Source of the DNA: Notamacropus eugenii
Taxonomy: Eukaryota; Chordata; Mammalia; Diprotodontia; Macropodidae
DNA length: 64,000 nt
Reading direction: 5' to 3'
NCBI RefSeq assembly: GCF_028372415.1
Contig: NC_092875.1
Coordinates: forward strand, 355,128,233-355,192,232
Every line of letters begins with the position of its first letter. The stretch's first letter is position 1. The notes under the pieces are model-generated. The model did not search any database. It was not told where the DNA came from and saw only the letters and a list, made by a program, of their open reading frames with translations. A program made the translations under genes and the position numbers. Below, piece by piece: positions 21,440 to 32,390 of this stretch.

Positions 21440-21905
21440 CCAGTCAAATACAATCCAATATATATTTGTTAAGTGCCTACTGTGTTCCAGGCATTATAGT
21501 AAGCACTGAGGATACAATTAAAAAATATAAAGACAGTCCGTGCCCTCAAGGAGGTCATAGTCTAATGGTAGGGGGGAGACAGCACACAAAAGGAGATAGG
21601 AAAGTGTTAGGGTGACACATCAGGGTTACCTGGTAGATCTTATTTCATGGAGTTGGAACCAGGCAGAGCAGTAGATGCAAAGTAGTGTGAACTGACAGAC
21701 CTCTATAAAGGAAGGCATTGGGAAGACTTTGGCATTCTATACTCCAGTCTTCTAATCAGAGGAGAGAGGAGGGTAAGGAAGGTGGTGGCAATCAAGTCTT
21801 AGTTAACAGCATAGTGATAAGATTAGGAGCAATCAGGTTATCTCTAGAGGGCATCTTGTTCCATGAAGTTGAAACTAGGCAGAATAGCAGATGCAAAATG
21901 GAGTG
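21440..21905 (-). mobile_element. L2-clade LINE 3' end, antisense, with internal tandem duplication
   Basis: It begins with the reverse L2 tail ('gttaagtgcctactgtgttc', 'caggcatt') and 'gccctcaaggaggtcatagt'. A block around 21,600-21,690 (catggagttggaaccaggca) recurs 216 bp further on at about 21,812-21,905 (catgaagttgaaactaggca). The 62-codon open frame here is not a gene. Confidence 0.58.
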
Positions 21906-22149
21906 ATATAATACACCCAATAATATTGTAATTGTCTAATGGAAGGCCATATTCATAAAGTTGATGTGTACATATGGGCATCAGGGAATGAATTTCATGT
22001 GCTAGATGGAATGTGCATAAACTTAAATGATTATCAGTTGAAAGCTTTCTACGGAAAATTGTGGGAGTTTTTGTGCGTAGGAATGAAATGAGTCCATATG
22101 CACAAACAGATCCATTTACAAATAAGCTAATCTATCTGCAGATAAATAA
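21906..22149. other. Unassigned
   Basis: Short AT-rich gap between the L2 copy and the probable L1 5' end. Confidence 0.3.
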
Positions 22150-22611
22150 AGGAAGGTTTCTGATTAAGATGGTAGTAAAAATGGTTGTACTGGAGCCCAG
22201 GACTACACACAAAAAAAGAAAATCAGAAACCTATGGAGTTCCTTCTCACGGGCACAACAAAATAATCAGAAAGCATTACACTTCTCTGACCAAAGATTCT
22301 CCAGGGGGTACCTTAAAGCTTCATCTTCTGTTCCTTGGGGGAAAACTACTGGAGGGGCTGGAAACCTATAGACTAAGGGTTAGGGAACAGAAATGGATGC
22401 TTACTGAGAGGTCTCAGGGGTTCTGAAAGTCTACAGCTCTATAGATTGAGATACTCTAGGGGTCCCTAAACCATAAGGCTGCAAACCTGGATGATATGAG
22501 GAGCATTGAAATTTTCCAGGGAAACACCAGGGAAGGTTGGAAACCAATAGAAGGAGCCCAGGAAATCAATGTAAGTACCAATTAAGGTATGACTACTCCA
22601 TCCAGGAATGT

Positions 22612-22612
<1 letters not shown>

Positions 22613-22670
<58 letters not shown>
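22613..22670. repeat. (TG)n microsatellite
   Basis: An almost pure TG tract of about 27 units inside the L1 5' region. It explains the poly-TH open frame on the minus strand at 22,466-22,690. Confidence 0.95.
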
Positions 22671-22984
22671 AGAGCATGCCTTTGGTACAAGTTCCGAAAC
22701 TAGGAACTGAGAATGGAAACAATCAGCAAACAAAAGATACTAAACACCACAGAGAATTATTACGAATGAAAAGAGGCTCAATTAGTGAGAAAAGGCTGAC
22801 TCTGTAATAACTACAAGCAGAGTCTTTAGAGACAAAAAATGACTTAGCCACAAGGACAAGAGCATATAGAAGAAAAGAAGCAAGAGATGAAAAAAAGTTC
22901 TAAGAAAAATAAGGACTCTGATAAAAAGAATTGGAAGATAATAAATATCAGGATAAAAAGATAAAAAAACATTATGCAAGTAAA

Positions 22985-23665
22985 AGACTTTCTGGAAATT
23001 AATGGAGCAAATAAGACTCAGTCATCACATAAGGAGAAAAAAGAAGCATTAGAATGATAATTTAAAAATTATATAATATATATTAGGTATCTATTATCAA
23101 AAGGAGCTCACCTGGAAAACAGAAGAAGAAGAGAAAATTTAAGAATTATTTAAATTTTACAATTTAAGAATCCAGAGATTCCATGAAAACTCTGACCAAA
23201 CAAATAAACAAAAATTTGTATAAGGCTTTTCTGTGTGATTTCAAGAAATCATAAATGAAAACTGTCTGGATGTATTAGAGCCAGAGAGAAGAGTAAGAGG
23301 AAAAATTCTCCTTCACTCACCACCTAAATGAAAATGCAAAACAAAAACTTTCATAAATATCATAGTCAAAATGAATAATTTCCAGAGCAAAGGAAAAAAA
23401 TGTTGAAAGCAGATAGAAAGCATCAATTCAATGCAAAATTCAATGCAAAGTAGCCACAATCTGGATCATACAAGACTTGGAAGTAATAACATGAGGGAGA
23501 GAAAATCTTGGAATTTAATGCGCCAAAGTGTGAAAATTAAAGACTTATAATGAAAAAGAATTTACTACCCCAAACAAAGTTATAATACTTTAGGAGAAAA
23601 TGGACCTTTAATGAAACAAAAGGAGCTTCAAACATTTCTTATAGAAAGACCAGAGCTAAGTAAAA
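22985..23665 (+). pseudogene. Decayed L1 ORF1
   Basis: Several blocks align in order with the better preserved ORF1 at 25,431-27,125: 'cacctggaaaacagaagaag' with 'agaaaatttaagaattattt' (start of the RRM-like domain), 'caatctggatcatacaagac', and 'gaatttactaccccaaacaa' with 'cagagctaagtaaaaacttt' (C-terminal domain). No open frame of useful length is left. Confidence 0.6.
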
Positions 23666-24589
23666 ACTTTGAAGCATAGACCCAGCTGTATGTAGCTAGT
23701 TATTACATGTTACTGCCCCTGTTGGAATCTGGATTTACTGAGGTGAGGGATTATTTTATTTCTATCTTGGTATGAGTAAAATGCCTGGAATATATTGAGC
23801 AATTAAATACTGTTCACTGACTGCTTGACAAGCACAATTGTGTCAAGAGAAAACTGGTTATTTAAATATATTTGAGCATTTAGAAGGAGGATAAATATTG
23901 ATAAACTATTTACATTCTAACAGAAGGAGTAGAAACAAGTGTCCCTTTAAACTATAATTTCTTCAAGGGTCAGGATGAGAGCTAAATAAGACAGAGGTCC
24001 AGGAAGGTCTTTAGAAAGGAAAGAAAAACAAATGGAAAAATGGAGTACATTAAGTGCTAAATGATTATGAAGGGAGGGGAATATACTATTTTTTTTAATT
24101 GGGATACCCCAAAAGAAGAGTATACAAACATGAAAGAAGGGATGGAGGAAGTTGGAATGGACAAAAGAAAGTTGGACACCATATATACACACAAAGAGTG
24201 AGGCATAAAAATATTTTAAACTCAAAGGGACAAAAAGATGGAGGAGGAACTTTAAGAGGTAAGGTAAGTTGAGAAGGGAATGGTTCTAACAAAGATGAGC
24301 TTTACTTTGGAAGGTAGGTTGCAGAATGGGGGATTAAAAAGAAAGAAAATGTAAGAACTAATTGTTAGGGTCTTTGAGGGGAATATGGGAAGGACAGAAG
24401 AATGGAAATTGAATGGAAATCAGTAGTGTTGATCATATTCCTTCTCTTTATTCATTTTTTTCTTTGTAAATGGGGAGTAGGAGGAAAAATGGGAAAAACT
24501 ATAAGAATATCTCATGGAGGGAAATTCACAATTAATGATCTTAACCATATATATGAACGGGAGGAACTGAAACATTAAATAGAAGAAGA

Positions 24590-25145
24590 TAACAGACAAA
24601 TAAAAAACAGACTCCAATACAATATGTTGTTCATAGGAAATAAACAGCAAATTTTCAGAGTGAAAATGAGTGGCTGAACTAACACAGAATGTATTATACC
24701 TCAATAAACTTAGAATAGCAGGGAATAGCAATTTGTGATCTCCAACAAGGCAATACTAAAAAAAGACATAAATAAAGATAAAAAGAGAAACTATATTGTG
24801 CTTATTTCATAAGTAGTGAAATATCAGTACTTAACATAACTACTATGTGACATATCATCTAAGCACTTAAAGGAAAAGGTAACTATAATAAAGATAGGGT
24901 TAGACAGCAAAACATACCCAGAGACCTCAATATGACTCTTTAAGACCTAGGCAAATCTAACAAAAATTATTATTAAGAAAAAAAAATTTATGCTGTAAAA
25001 AGAATTTTAGAAAAGTTAGATATGGTAGATCTCTGACAATTTTTCAGTGTACAAGAGAATATATACCTTTCTCAGGTACATGTAACACTTTTACAAAAGT
25101 CTGTCATATGCTTGGGCAGAACAATTAAATAAAACATAGAAGAGC
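24590..25145 (+). pseudogene. Decayed L1 ORF2, endonuclease domain only
   Basis: Conceptual pieces such as EISVLNI (near 24,822) and ILEKLDMVDL (near 25,002) match the L1 apurinic-endonuclease domain (human E-LTILNIYAP and following region). The plus-strand text 'ctccaatacaatatgttgtt' fits the start of the same domain. Reverse transcriptase is missing because the element is cut off at the junction with the next one. Confidence 0.62.
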
Positions 25146-25430
25146 AGAAGTGTTAAAGACATTCTTTATTGTTAACCCAAGGGAAATGGGAAGACACTAT
25201 GGCTGCCAGGATGGCCAAGTGCTGGGCTTGCCTTTGCTGTAGCTCAGCTGAGGAGATCTCCTGTGACCAGACCACCCCTCCCCCACACTTAACAAGCTAG
25301 CTTTAGGGCTAATCCGGGGAAAACCAAAAAAAAGCTTGCCTCTGCTTTCTCATACCAACCAGATCAGCATGAGATTCTTTAGCTTCTAACTGAAAGAACT
25401 AGAGGCCACAACAGAAAAAGCATCATCATC

Positions 25431-27125
25431 ATGAGTAAGAAACACAGGAGGAAGGAAAAGATCATAGAATCTTACTATGGGGACAAGGACCAATACATAA
25501 ATACTAAAAAGGTCAGTATTGAGACAGTACTCCCATCTGAAACTTCAGAAGGGACTATGAACTACTTGCATGCACAAAGAGCACTCTGGGAAGAGCTGAC
25601 GAAGGAGTTAAAAGAAAAAATAGCCAATGATTTTAAAAGTATGAGAAAAGAATTTGCTGAAGAGAACAACCCTTTAAAAAGGAAAAGTGAACAAATGGAA
25701 AAGGAAGCACAAAACCTAACTGGCAAAATTGGACAAATGGAAAGGGAAGTACAAAAACTAACTGGAAAAAATAATTCCTTAAGAGGAATTATTGGACAGA
25801 TGGAAAAAGATATGTAAAAGTTAACTGAAGAAAACAATTTGATGAAAATTAGAATTGGACAAGTAGAAGCTAATGACTCTATGAGACATCAAGAATCAGT
25901 CAAACAAAATCTAAAGAATGAAAATTTAGAATAAAATGTAAAATATCTAATTGGAAAAACACTGACCTGGAAAATAGATCCAGAAGAGAAAATTTAAGAG
26001 TCATTGGCTTACCAGAAAGCCATGATGAAAGAAAGAGTCTGGACAATATCTTCCAAGAAATTATCAAGGAAAACTGCCCAGAAGTGCTAGATCCATAGAG
26101 CAAAATAGTCACTGAAAGAATCCACTGCTCACCTTCTGAAAGGGATCTCAAACTCAAAGCATCAAGAAATATTGTTGCCAAATTCCAGAACTATCAAGTG
26201 AAGGAGAAAATACTGCAGGTAGCCAGAAAGAAACAATTCAAATATCAAGGAGCTACAGTCAGGATCACACAGGACCTTGCAGCTTCTACATTAAAAGATT
26301 GAAGGAATAGGAATATGATATTCTGCAAGGCAAAAGAGCTGGGACTACAACCAAGGATCAATTACCCAGCAAAGTTCAGCATAACATTTCAGGCAAGGAG
26401 ATGGACATTCAGTGAAAGAAGGCATATCCAGACCTTCCTGACAAAAATCAGAATGGAACAGATGGAAGCTAATGACTTTATGAGAAACCAAGAAAGTACA
26501 AAACCAAAAGAATGAAAAAATGGAAGATAATGTGAAATATCTTATTGGAAAAACAATTGACCTGGAAAACAGATCACAGAAAGACAATTTAAAAATTATG
26601 GGATTACCTAAAAGTTATGATCAAAAAAAGAGCCTAGATTTCATCTTTCATGAAATTATCAAGGAAAACTGCCTTGATATTCCAGAACCAGAAGGCACAA
26701 TAAATATTCAAAGAATCCACCTGTCACCCTCTGAAAGATATCCAAAAAGAGAAACTCCTAGGAATATTGTGGCCAAATTCCAGAATTTCCAGGTCAAGGA
26801 GAAAATACTGCAAGCAGCTGGAAAGAAACAATTTGAGTATTGTGGAAATACAATCAGGATAACACAAGTTCTAGCAGCTTCTACATTAAGGTATCGAAGG
26901 GCATGGAATATGATATTCCAGAAGTCAAAGGAACTGGAATTAAAACTAAGAATCACCTACCCAGCAAAACTGAGCATAACACTTCAGGGGAAAAAATGGT
27001 CATTCAATGAAATAGAGGACTTTCCAGAAGTTTTGTTGAAAAAACCAGAGCTGAAAAAAAATTTGACTTTCAAATACAAGAATCAAGAGAAACATGAAAA
27101 GGTAAACAGAAAAGAGAAATCATAA
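25431..27125 (+). pseudogene. Chimeric HAL1/L1 ORF1 with tandemly repeated RRM-CTD region
   Basis: The start ATG at 25,431 opens a 128-residue frame: a lysine-rich head, then coiled coil with IGQMEREVQKLTGKNNSLRG repeats, ending at 25,817. Two tandem units follow, about 25,845-26,443 and 26,444-27,038. Unit 1 has several stops. Unit 2 lies in a clean 201-codon frame (26,520-27,125) with the L1 ORF1p signatures: NLKIMGLPK (residues 23-31, RRM strand 1), RIHLSP (65-70), TPRNIVAKF (79-87), then a C-terminal domain with TLRYRRAWNMIF and RITYPAKLSI (144-153). Unit 1 resembles standard marsupial L1 more and unit 2 resembles the other HAL1 copies. In the family, ORF1p is a trimeric RNA-binding chaperone of the retroelement RNP. 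The whole product cannot be made now. Confidence 0.75.
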
Positions 27126-28122
27126 GGGATTTATTAAAGTTGAATTGTTTACATTCCTACATGGAAAGACAATATTTGTAACTCTTGAAACTTTTCTCTG
27201 TATTTGGGTAGCTGGTGGGATTATATGCATATACATATGCATATATATTTATACATATATATATACATGTATATATATATAGACAGAGAGCACAGGGAAA
27301 GTTGAATAGGAAGGGATCATATCTAAAAAATAAAATTAAGGGATGAGAGAGGAATGTATTAGGAGGAGAAAGGGAGAAATAGAATGGGGCAAATTATGTG
27401 TCATAAAAAAGGCAAGAAAAACTTTCAATGGAGGGGAAAGGGGAAGAGGTGAGAGGGAAAAAGTCAAGCTTACTCTCATCACATTTGACTCAAGAAAGGA
27501 AAACATGCACACTCAATTTGGTATGAAAACCTATCTTACGTTACAGGAAAGTAGGGGACAAGGGGATAAGCAGGGTTGGGGGGTATGATGGAAGGGAGGG
27601 CAAATGGGAAGAGGGAGCAATTAGAAGTAAACACTCTTGGGGAGGGACAAGGTCAAAAGAGAGAATAGAAGAAATGGGGGGCAGGATAGGATGGTGGGAA
27701 ATATAGTTAGTCTTACACAACATGACTATTATGGAAGTCATTTGCAAAACTGCACATCTATAGCCTATATTGAATTGCTTGCCTCCTTAGTGGGGATGGG
27801 TGGGGAGGGAGGAAGGAAGAGAAGTTGGAACTCAAAGTTTTAGGAACAAATGTTGAGAATTGTTTTGCATACTACTGGGAAATAAGAAATACAGGTAATG
27901 GGGTATAGAAATTTATCTTGTCCTACAAGACAAGAGAGAAGATGGGGATAAGGGAAGAGAGGGGTGGTAGAAGGGAGGGTAGATTGGTAGAAGAGGTAAT
28001 CAGAATGCTTGGCATTTTCAGGTTGGGGTAAGGGAGAGATGGGGAAAAAATTTGGAACTCAAAATTTTGTTCCAATGAATGTTGAAAACTAAAAATAAAT
28101 AAATAAACTTAAAAAAAAAAAA
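27126..28122 (+). other. HAL1-like 3' UTR with purine-rich G tracts and A-rich tail
   Basis: Purine-dominated, with many ggggagagg-type runs (27,590-27,650, 27,780-27,840, 27,940-28,050). G-rich polypurine 3' UTRs are a known feature of mammalian L1s and can form quadruplexes; that this one does is inference. The short open frames on both strands here are compositional artefacts. Confidence 0.65.
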
Positions 28123-28243
28123 GCATATGAGAAGAAGCTATATACTCAGGTTCTAGAACTAGTTCTTCCACTACGAATTTTTTGGAGTGGTAGCCAAGTG
28201 TAATGGTAATCTAAAATGAGAAGATCTTTTTCATTCATTAATA
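28123..28243. other. Unassigned flank
   Basis: Short stretch between the HAL1-like A-tail and the LTR-like segment. No family recognised. Confidence 0.3.
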
Positions 28244-28637
28244 TGCCCATGTGACCTGCCTGGCTCTCATGAGTCTGAGTCACATGGAGCCTGCGGTGGG
28301 AGGAGCTTGCTGAATGAGTGGAGCAGGAAGAGGTGGAGCTAGAGCAGAACTGAGAGGAAGTTAGTCTTGAGAAACAGTCAGAGCCAAAAAGGATGTAAGC
28401 TGCCTGCTAAGGGGAGTGAGAGAGCTTGTTGTTGATTTTGTTCAAGGGAGCTGGTTTGTGGGAAGCCTAGCAGGGGGAAGGCTTGAGGATGGTGCTGTTC
28501 TCTGCATTGTTATTGTGTGTAGATTTTTGTTACTATGATGGATTTGGCTTTCTAGTGTCTGAATAAATGTTTTGGTTCTGTTTTCCATGTGGAGAATCTG
28601 TAGTATTTTGCAATTCAGAATTGTGCTGGGATATTCA
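28244..28637 (+). mobile_element. Probable solo LTR of an endogenous retrovirus-like element
   Basis: About 395 bp with a TG...CA outline, a GC-richer first half and an AATAAA about 70 bases before its right edge. The layout recalls marsupial ERV LTRs. No internal region or second LTR lies nearby, so it looks like a lone, old LTR. Boundaries are approximate and the family is not settled. Confidence 0.45.
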
Positions 28638-29094
28638 TGGCCACTGTGGGTGCTGTGAATATCATGTTGGCCCTTCATTAAGGTGGGGTGTTTTATGTAG
28701 CACTGATTTAATGACTGTTTTTAGAGTCAGACTTATGAAGGAGTGGCATAGCATGAAAATAGTTAGAGAAATTACTGTAGGGAGTATTTTTTTACTGGGT
28801 TAGATATGATGAATGCATATTTGTTACTCAGTGTCCAAGGATAGGGGATTGTAGTGCTAATTTGTAGATGAAAGCTGGAGAAAAGAAGCAGGGCAAGGAA
28901 GTCGTGTGGTACTAGTGTAGATCTTAATGTTGTTCACTCAGCAAAAGTCCATGATCCTGGGGTAGGAGTAACAGTAATGCTTTGGAATTAGGACCTGGAG
29001 CACAGGTAGATAGATACAACACTTGCACAGTCTCATCAAAATTTAATAGTATAGTTAGATAAGGTTAGGAGCTAATTCATAAAATTATAAAATT
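28638..29094. other. Unassigned
   Basis: Single-copy-looking or very old sequence. No gene recognised. Confidence 0.3.
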
Positions 29095-29465
29095 TAATTA
29101 TAAAATATCAGACCTCAGAGCCAGCCAATCCAATCCCTACTTAAAAAAAAAAGAATGACTACCTTGCAACATCTCTGATAAGTGGTCATTTTCATTTGTG
29201 GAAAAGCCTATAAGGAGGGAAAACACCGTATCTTCTGACACAGTGCATTTCAATTTTAGATAATTCTTTCTGTCAGGAAGTATTTTCTTACAATAAACTT
29301 TAAAGTATCTCTCTCCTACTATTTCTTTCTCTTGTATCTTAGCCAAAAATTTTCAATTTCCATTTGACAGCCTTTCAAATATTCAAAGGATGCTATCATA
29401 TCTCTTCTGTCTTCAAAATCCCAGTTCTTTTAACTGATCTCAATTTAGCAGGTCCTTGAGTTGAC
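29095..29465 (-). mobile_element. CR1/L3-like LINE fragment, antisense
   Basis: The plus strand shows 'tcagacctcagagccagcca', 'gataattctttctgtcagga', 'cctttcaaatattcaaagga' and 'ttctgtcttcaaaatcccag', the same order as the copy at 5,566-6,315. The 69-codon minus-strand frame is a remnant, not a gene. Confidence 0.58.
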
Positions 29466-30543
29466 ATATCAGAGCCATTATGGAATCAGTAGTAGAATAT
29501 GCATTAATCTGGAATAAAACCTCGAATAGAGGACAACAGGGCTGTTTTGTCCTGTTATTTTTAGACTTTTTTTTAATGGTGACTAAGATGAAGGTAGATA
29601 GCATGCTCAAAAATATCATGTTGATACAAAGGTAAAAGGGATAGGTAATTAGAAATGCATTTGAAAAAGTTTTTGACAGGTGATAATAATAGGCAAATCT
29701 AATAAGACGAAATATTGTGGAGAATAATGAAGACTCAAAATTTGGTTTTAAAGAAACAAACAAAATAAATCTAGGACAGAAGAGATGTAGAAAAACAGAA
29801 GTTCATATTAAAAGGACCTGAGAGTTTTAGTAGACTTTGAGTTCAATATGGGACAAGATTGTGATGAATCAAGTAAAAAGACTAATTTAATAACTCTCAA
29901 TGTTGTCCAGAATAAGAAAGATTATAAATAGTCTTGCTATCCTTACCCCTAATTGAACCCCATCTGGAAATAGTTTTACTGCCATTCAAAGTCACTGGAG
30001 ATTGAATAGATCATAAGCACTATCCAAAGAGTTCGTTGCTTTGTTTATTCTGCTCTTGATAAGTGTGAGATAATTTGACATTTGCATGGCTAATGACCCT
30101 CATTCAAATTGTGTTGATGTTTCATTTGTTTTTGAGTGATCCTAAGTGGTTCTTAGCATGTAGTTAAGAGCCATAAGGCCTATTTGCAAATGTGCATATT
30201 TCCATTTTTGTGCCTAAAAGTAATGCATCATTTCATCTTCACTGGTAAATTGAAGGCAGTTTGAGGATTATGTGTAATGAAACCAATTTATGTTGATTTG
30301 TTTTTTATTGTTTAAATCAGTTGTTCTAAATAGTCTCTGCTGTATAACAGATATGTCATGTCGTTTTGACCACATTGTGGCAGTGCTAGCCTCACATGAT
30401 GGCATAGACCTTCTTAGGGCCTGTCCCCTAAGATTTTCTAGTTTGATAGAATGTTCCACAACTTGTCCTTGGCTGGACTAGCCTTTGACGAATCAGAATC
30501 ATCTCAAGACTACATAGAGGTATCAGAGGAGAATTTTTGGGAA

Positions 30544-30548
30544 ACACA

Positions 30549-30584
<36 letters not shown>
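30544..30584. repeat. (CA)n microsatellite
   Basis: About 20 CA units with one interruption. It creates the poly-TH frame at 30,451-30,708. Confidence 0.95.
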
Positions 30585-30587
<3 letters not shown>

Positions 30588-30721
30588 ATCTGACTACTTC
30601 AACTATGTGAATCTGTTATTAATGAAGTTAAGAGATAGTTGGTTTTGCCAAAAGATGAAAATAATGATTTTTACTTCTCCCAATGGATATGCATGGAAAA
30701 CATTTTAGAACTGGTCATCAA

Positions 30722-30753
30722 AATATAATTTCAAGGGATTTTGAAATTATATT
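30722..30753. repeat. Perfect 13-bp inverted repeat with 6-nt loop
   Basis: Arms aatataatttcaa (30,722-30,734) and ttgaaattatatt (30,741-30,753) pair without mismatch around gggatt. It is AT-rich, not followed by a T-run, and in no recognised element. Confidence 0.9.
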
Positions 30754-30789
30754 GGATTGAAAAAACATAGAAAATGGAAATTTAGTCTA

Positions 30790-30975
30790 TTTTATGATAC
30801 CTCTAAATATTACTTTCCCTAAGTCTTTTATAATCCAGGTCCTCAGTTCTTTCAAGTAATACTAGTCCTGATGAATCTGCCCTAGATCCTCTCAAACTTA
30901 TCATTATCTTCCCTAAAATGTGTCACCTAGAACCTGATATCCTACTCTAGCCATGGTCTGAGTAGGATAGAATTT
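30790..30975 (-). mobile_element. CR1/L3-like LINE fragment, antisense (more 5' part)
   Basis: The plus strand reads 'ctgccctagatcctctcaaa' 'cttatcattatcttccctaa' and 'gatatcctactctagccatg' 'gtctgagtaggatag', the antisense CR1-type block upstream of the portion at 29,095-29,465. Confidence 0.58.
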
Positions 30976-31137
30976 TGTTCTTAAGAATTTTGCCACGATG
31001 TTTTCTAATTCTATTAAGTATTTCATTGGGGATTTGATTGACATAGCACTAATTAATTTGGGTAGTCATCATTTTTTATTATACTGGTGTAATCTCTCTC
31101 AGCATTTTCCCCTATAATTTCCCAGTATTATTCCCTT

Positions 31138-31195
31138 ATCCATCCTTCCATCCTTTCATCCATCCATCTATCCATCTATCCATCCATCCATATAC
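31138..31195. repeat. (CATC)n-like degenerate microsatellite
   Basis: Repeated ccatccatctatccatc units with substitutions, next to a catacatatatg patch. Confidence 0.8.
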
Positions 31196-31204
31196 ATACA
31201 TATA

Positions 31205-31440
31205 TGTATGTATAAGCACTTTATAAATGATATCCTACGTGATCCTCCCAATAACCCTGGGACATAGGTGCTCTCCTTACCTCCTATTTTACATTTTCTC
31301 TATTTTAAGATTGAATAAATTGAGGTAAACAGAGTTTAAATGAACTATCCAAGGTCACGCAGCTAGTAAATGACTAAAATCAGATTTTAACTAAAGTCTT
31401 CCAAACTCCAGGCACGATGTTCTGTCATCCACTCCACCTA
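31205..31440 (-). mobile_element. MIR-related CORE-SINE, antisense
   Basis: Reverse order: 'aagcactttataaatgatat', 'gaataaattgaggtaaacag', 'caaggtcacgcagctagtaa', 'aaactccaggcacgatgttc'. Inserted in the L1 ORF2 remnant. Confidence 0.7.
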
Positions 31441-32109
31441 CAACAAAATTAGATAACATTCACACCGTGCTATATGATTATCTTAATACATACGCACATA
31501 CATATGCATATATATTTTATTATATTTTCCCTATATTATCTACTTGTAGCTTTCTAAGTACACTTTCAAGTTAACTAACACTAAAAACTTTTGTGTAATT
31601 TTAAGTAGAATTAAAAAATAAAACTTTTCCTCTTGTTTTTTGTTAAATAAAAACACTAATTATGTGGATTTATTTTCTATTTTGTCACTTTGCTGATGCT
31701 GTTAATTGTTGTGATTAGTTTACCGATTGATTTTCTAGGGTTTTGTAAGTGAGACAACATTTTAGCAAGTAGGGGTAATTTTGCCTCCTCTTTTCTGATG
31801 CCAATTCCCTTAATTTTTTTCTTCTTTTATTATATTAGAAAACATATTTTAGTACTTTGTTAAATAATAGTAAACACAGAAGTCATCCTTGCTTTCCACC
31901 TCAAGTTATTAGGAAGCTTCTCAAACTTCTCTTTTACAAAAAATACTGACTTGGCTTTAGATACATATTTTTGAATATGTTAAGGAAGAAACCTTTTATT
32001 TTCATGCTGTTTTATTATTTTTTAGCATGAAGAAATGGTTTTTAAAATATTTTTAAAAATCTATTGAGATAATCATATAGCATGGTGTGGATATTGTCTA
32101 ATTTTGCCC

Positions 32110-32390
32110 TGGGTGGAACTTATGATAGAACACTGTGCCTAGAGCTTGTGAGACTTTAGTTAAAATTTGATTTTAGGCACTTACCAGCTGTATGACTTTG
32201 GACAATTCATTCAATTTCTCTTTACCTCATTTTATTCAACTTTAAAATAAGAAAAATGTAAAATAGGAGGTAAGGAGAGCACTTACTTCCCAGGGTTGTT
32301 ATGACGATCACATAGGATACCATTTACAAAGTGCTTAGTTCAGTGCCTGGAAGATAGTAGGTGCCATATAAATGCTAGCTATTAATCATA
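32110..32390 (+). mobile_element. MIR-related CORE-SINE, sense
   Basis: Order: 'atgatagaacactgtgccta', 'cttaccagctgtatgacttt', 'cccagggttgttatgacgat', 'tagtaggtgccatataaatg'. Inserted in the L1 ORF2 remnant. Confidence 0.72.

Larger units (their letters stand above)
22150..25145 (+). mobile_element. Old L1 element, sense: 5' UTR, ORF1, spacer, ORF2 start
   Basis: A probable 5' end at about 22,150 (ctgattaagatggtagtaaa) is followed by a 5' UTR-like stretch. Decayed ORF1 (about 22,985-23,665), a spacer and the first part of ORF2 (about 24,590-25,145) come next. The copy stops where the HAL1-like element begins, so reverse transcriptase and 3' UTR are absent. A (TG)n tract sits in the 5' part and an L2-like tail (about 23,735-23,825) in the spacer. 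The 121-codon frame at 22,061-22,426 overlaps its 5' edge and shows no known domain. Confidence 0.62.
25150..28122 (+). mobile_element. HAL1-like LINE, sense, complete ends, duplicated ORF1 region
   Basis: It contains a short 5' UTR, an ORF1 region (25,431-27,125), a roughly 950-bp purine-rich 3' UTR and a terminal 'actaaaaataaataaataaa' with an A-run to 28,122. There is no ORF2. The 3' UTR is co-linear with that of the copy at 829-3541 (for example 'catgactattatggaagtca'), while the 5' UTR differs. Possible imperfect flanking duplications (catagaagagcagaag before, catatgagaagaagc after) are weak. An AT-rich tata/catg patch sits at 27,225-27,285. Confidence 0.78.
29466..30789. other. Unassigned, with a (CA)n tract and a perfect hairpin
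   Basis: No gene is recognised in 1.3 kb. It includes the CA repeat at 30,544-30,584 and a 13-bp inverted repeat at 30,722-30,753. Confidence 0.35.

Noticed and set aside
22061-22426. 121-codon plus-strand open frame
   Set aside because: It overlaps the presumed 5' end of an old L1. Composition and motifs are not those of a known protein, and no promoter or splice support is seen.
25150-28122. Target-site duplication for the sense HAL1-like element (catagaagagcagaag versus catatgagaagaagc)
   Set aside because: The match needs several mismatches and a gap in purine-rich DNA, so I do not count it as evidence for the element's exact ends.
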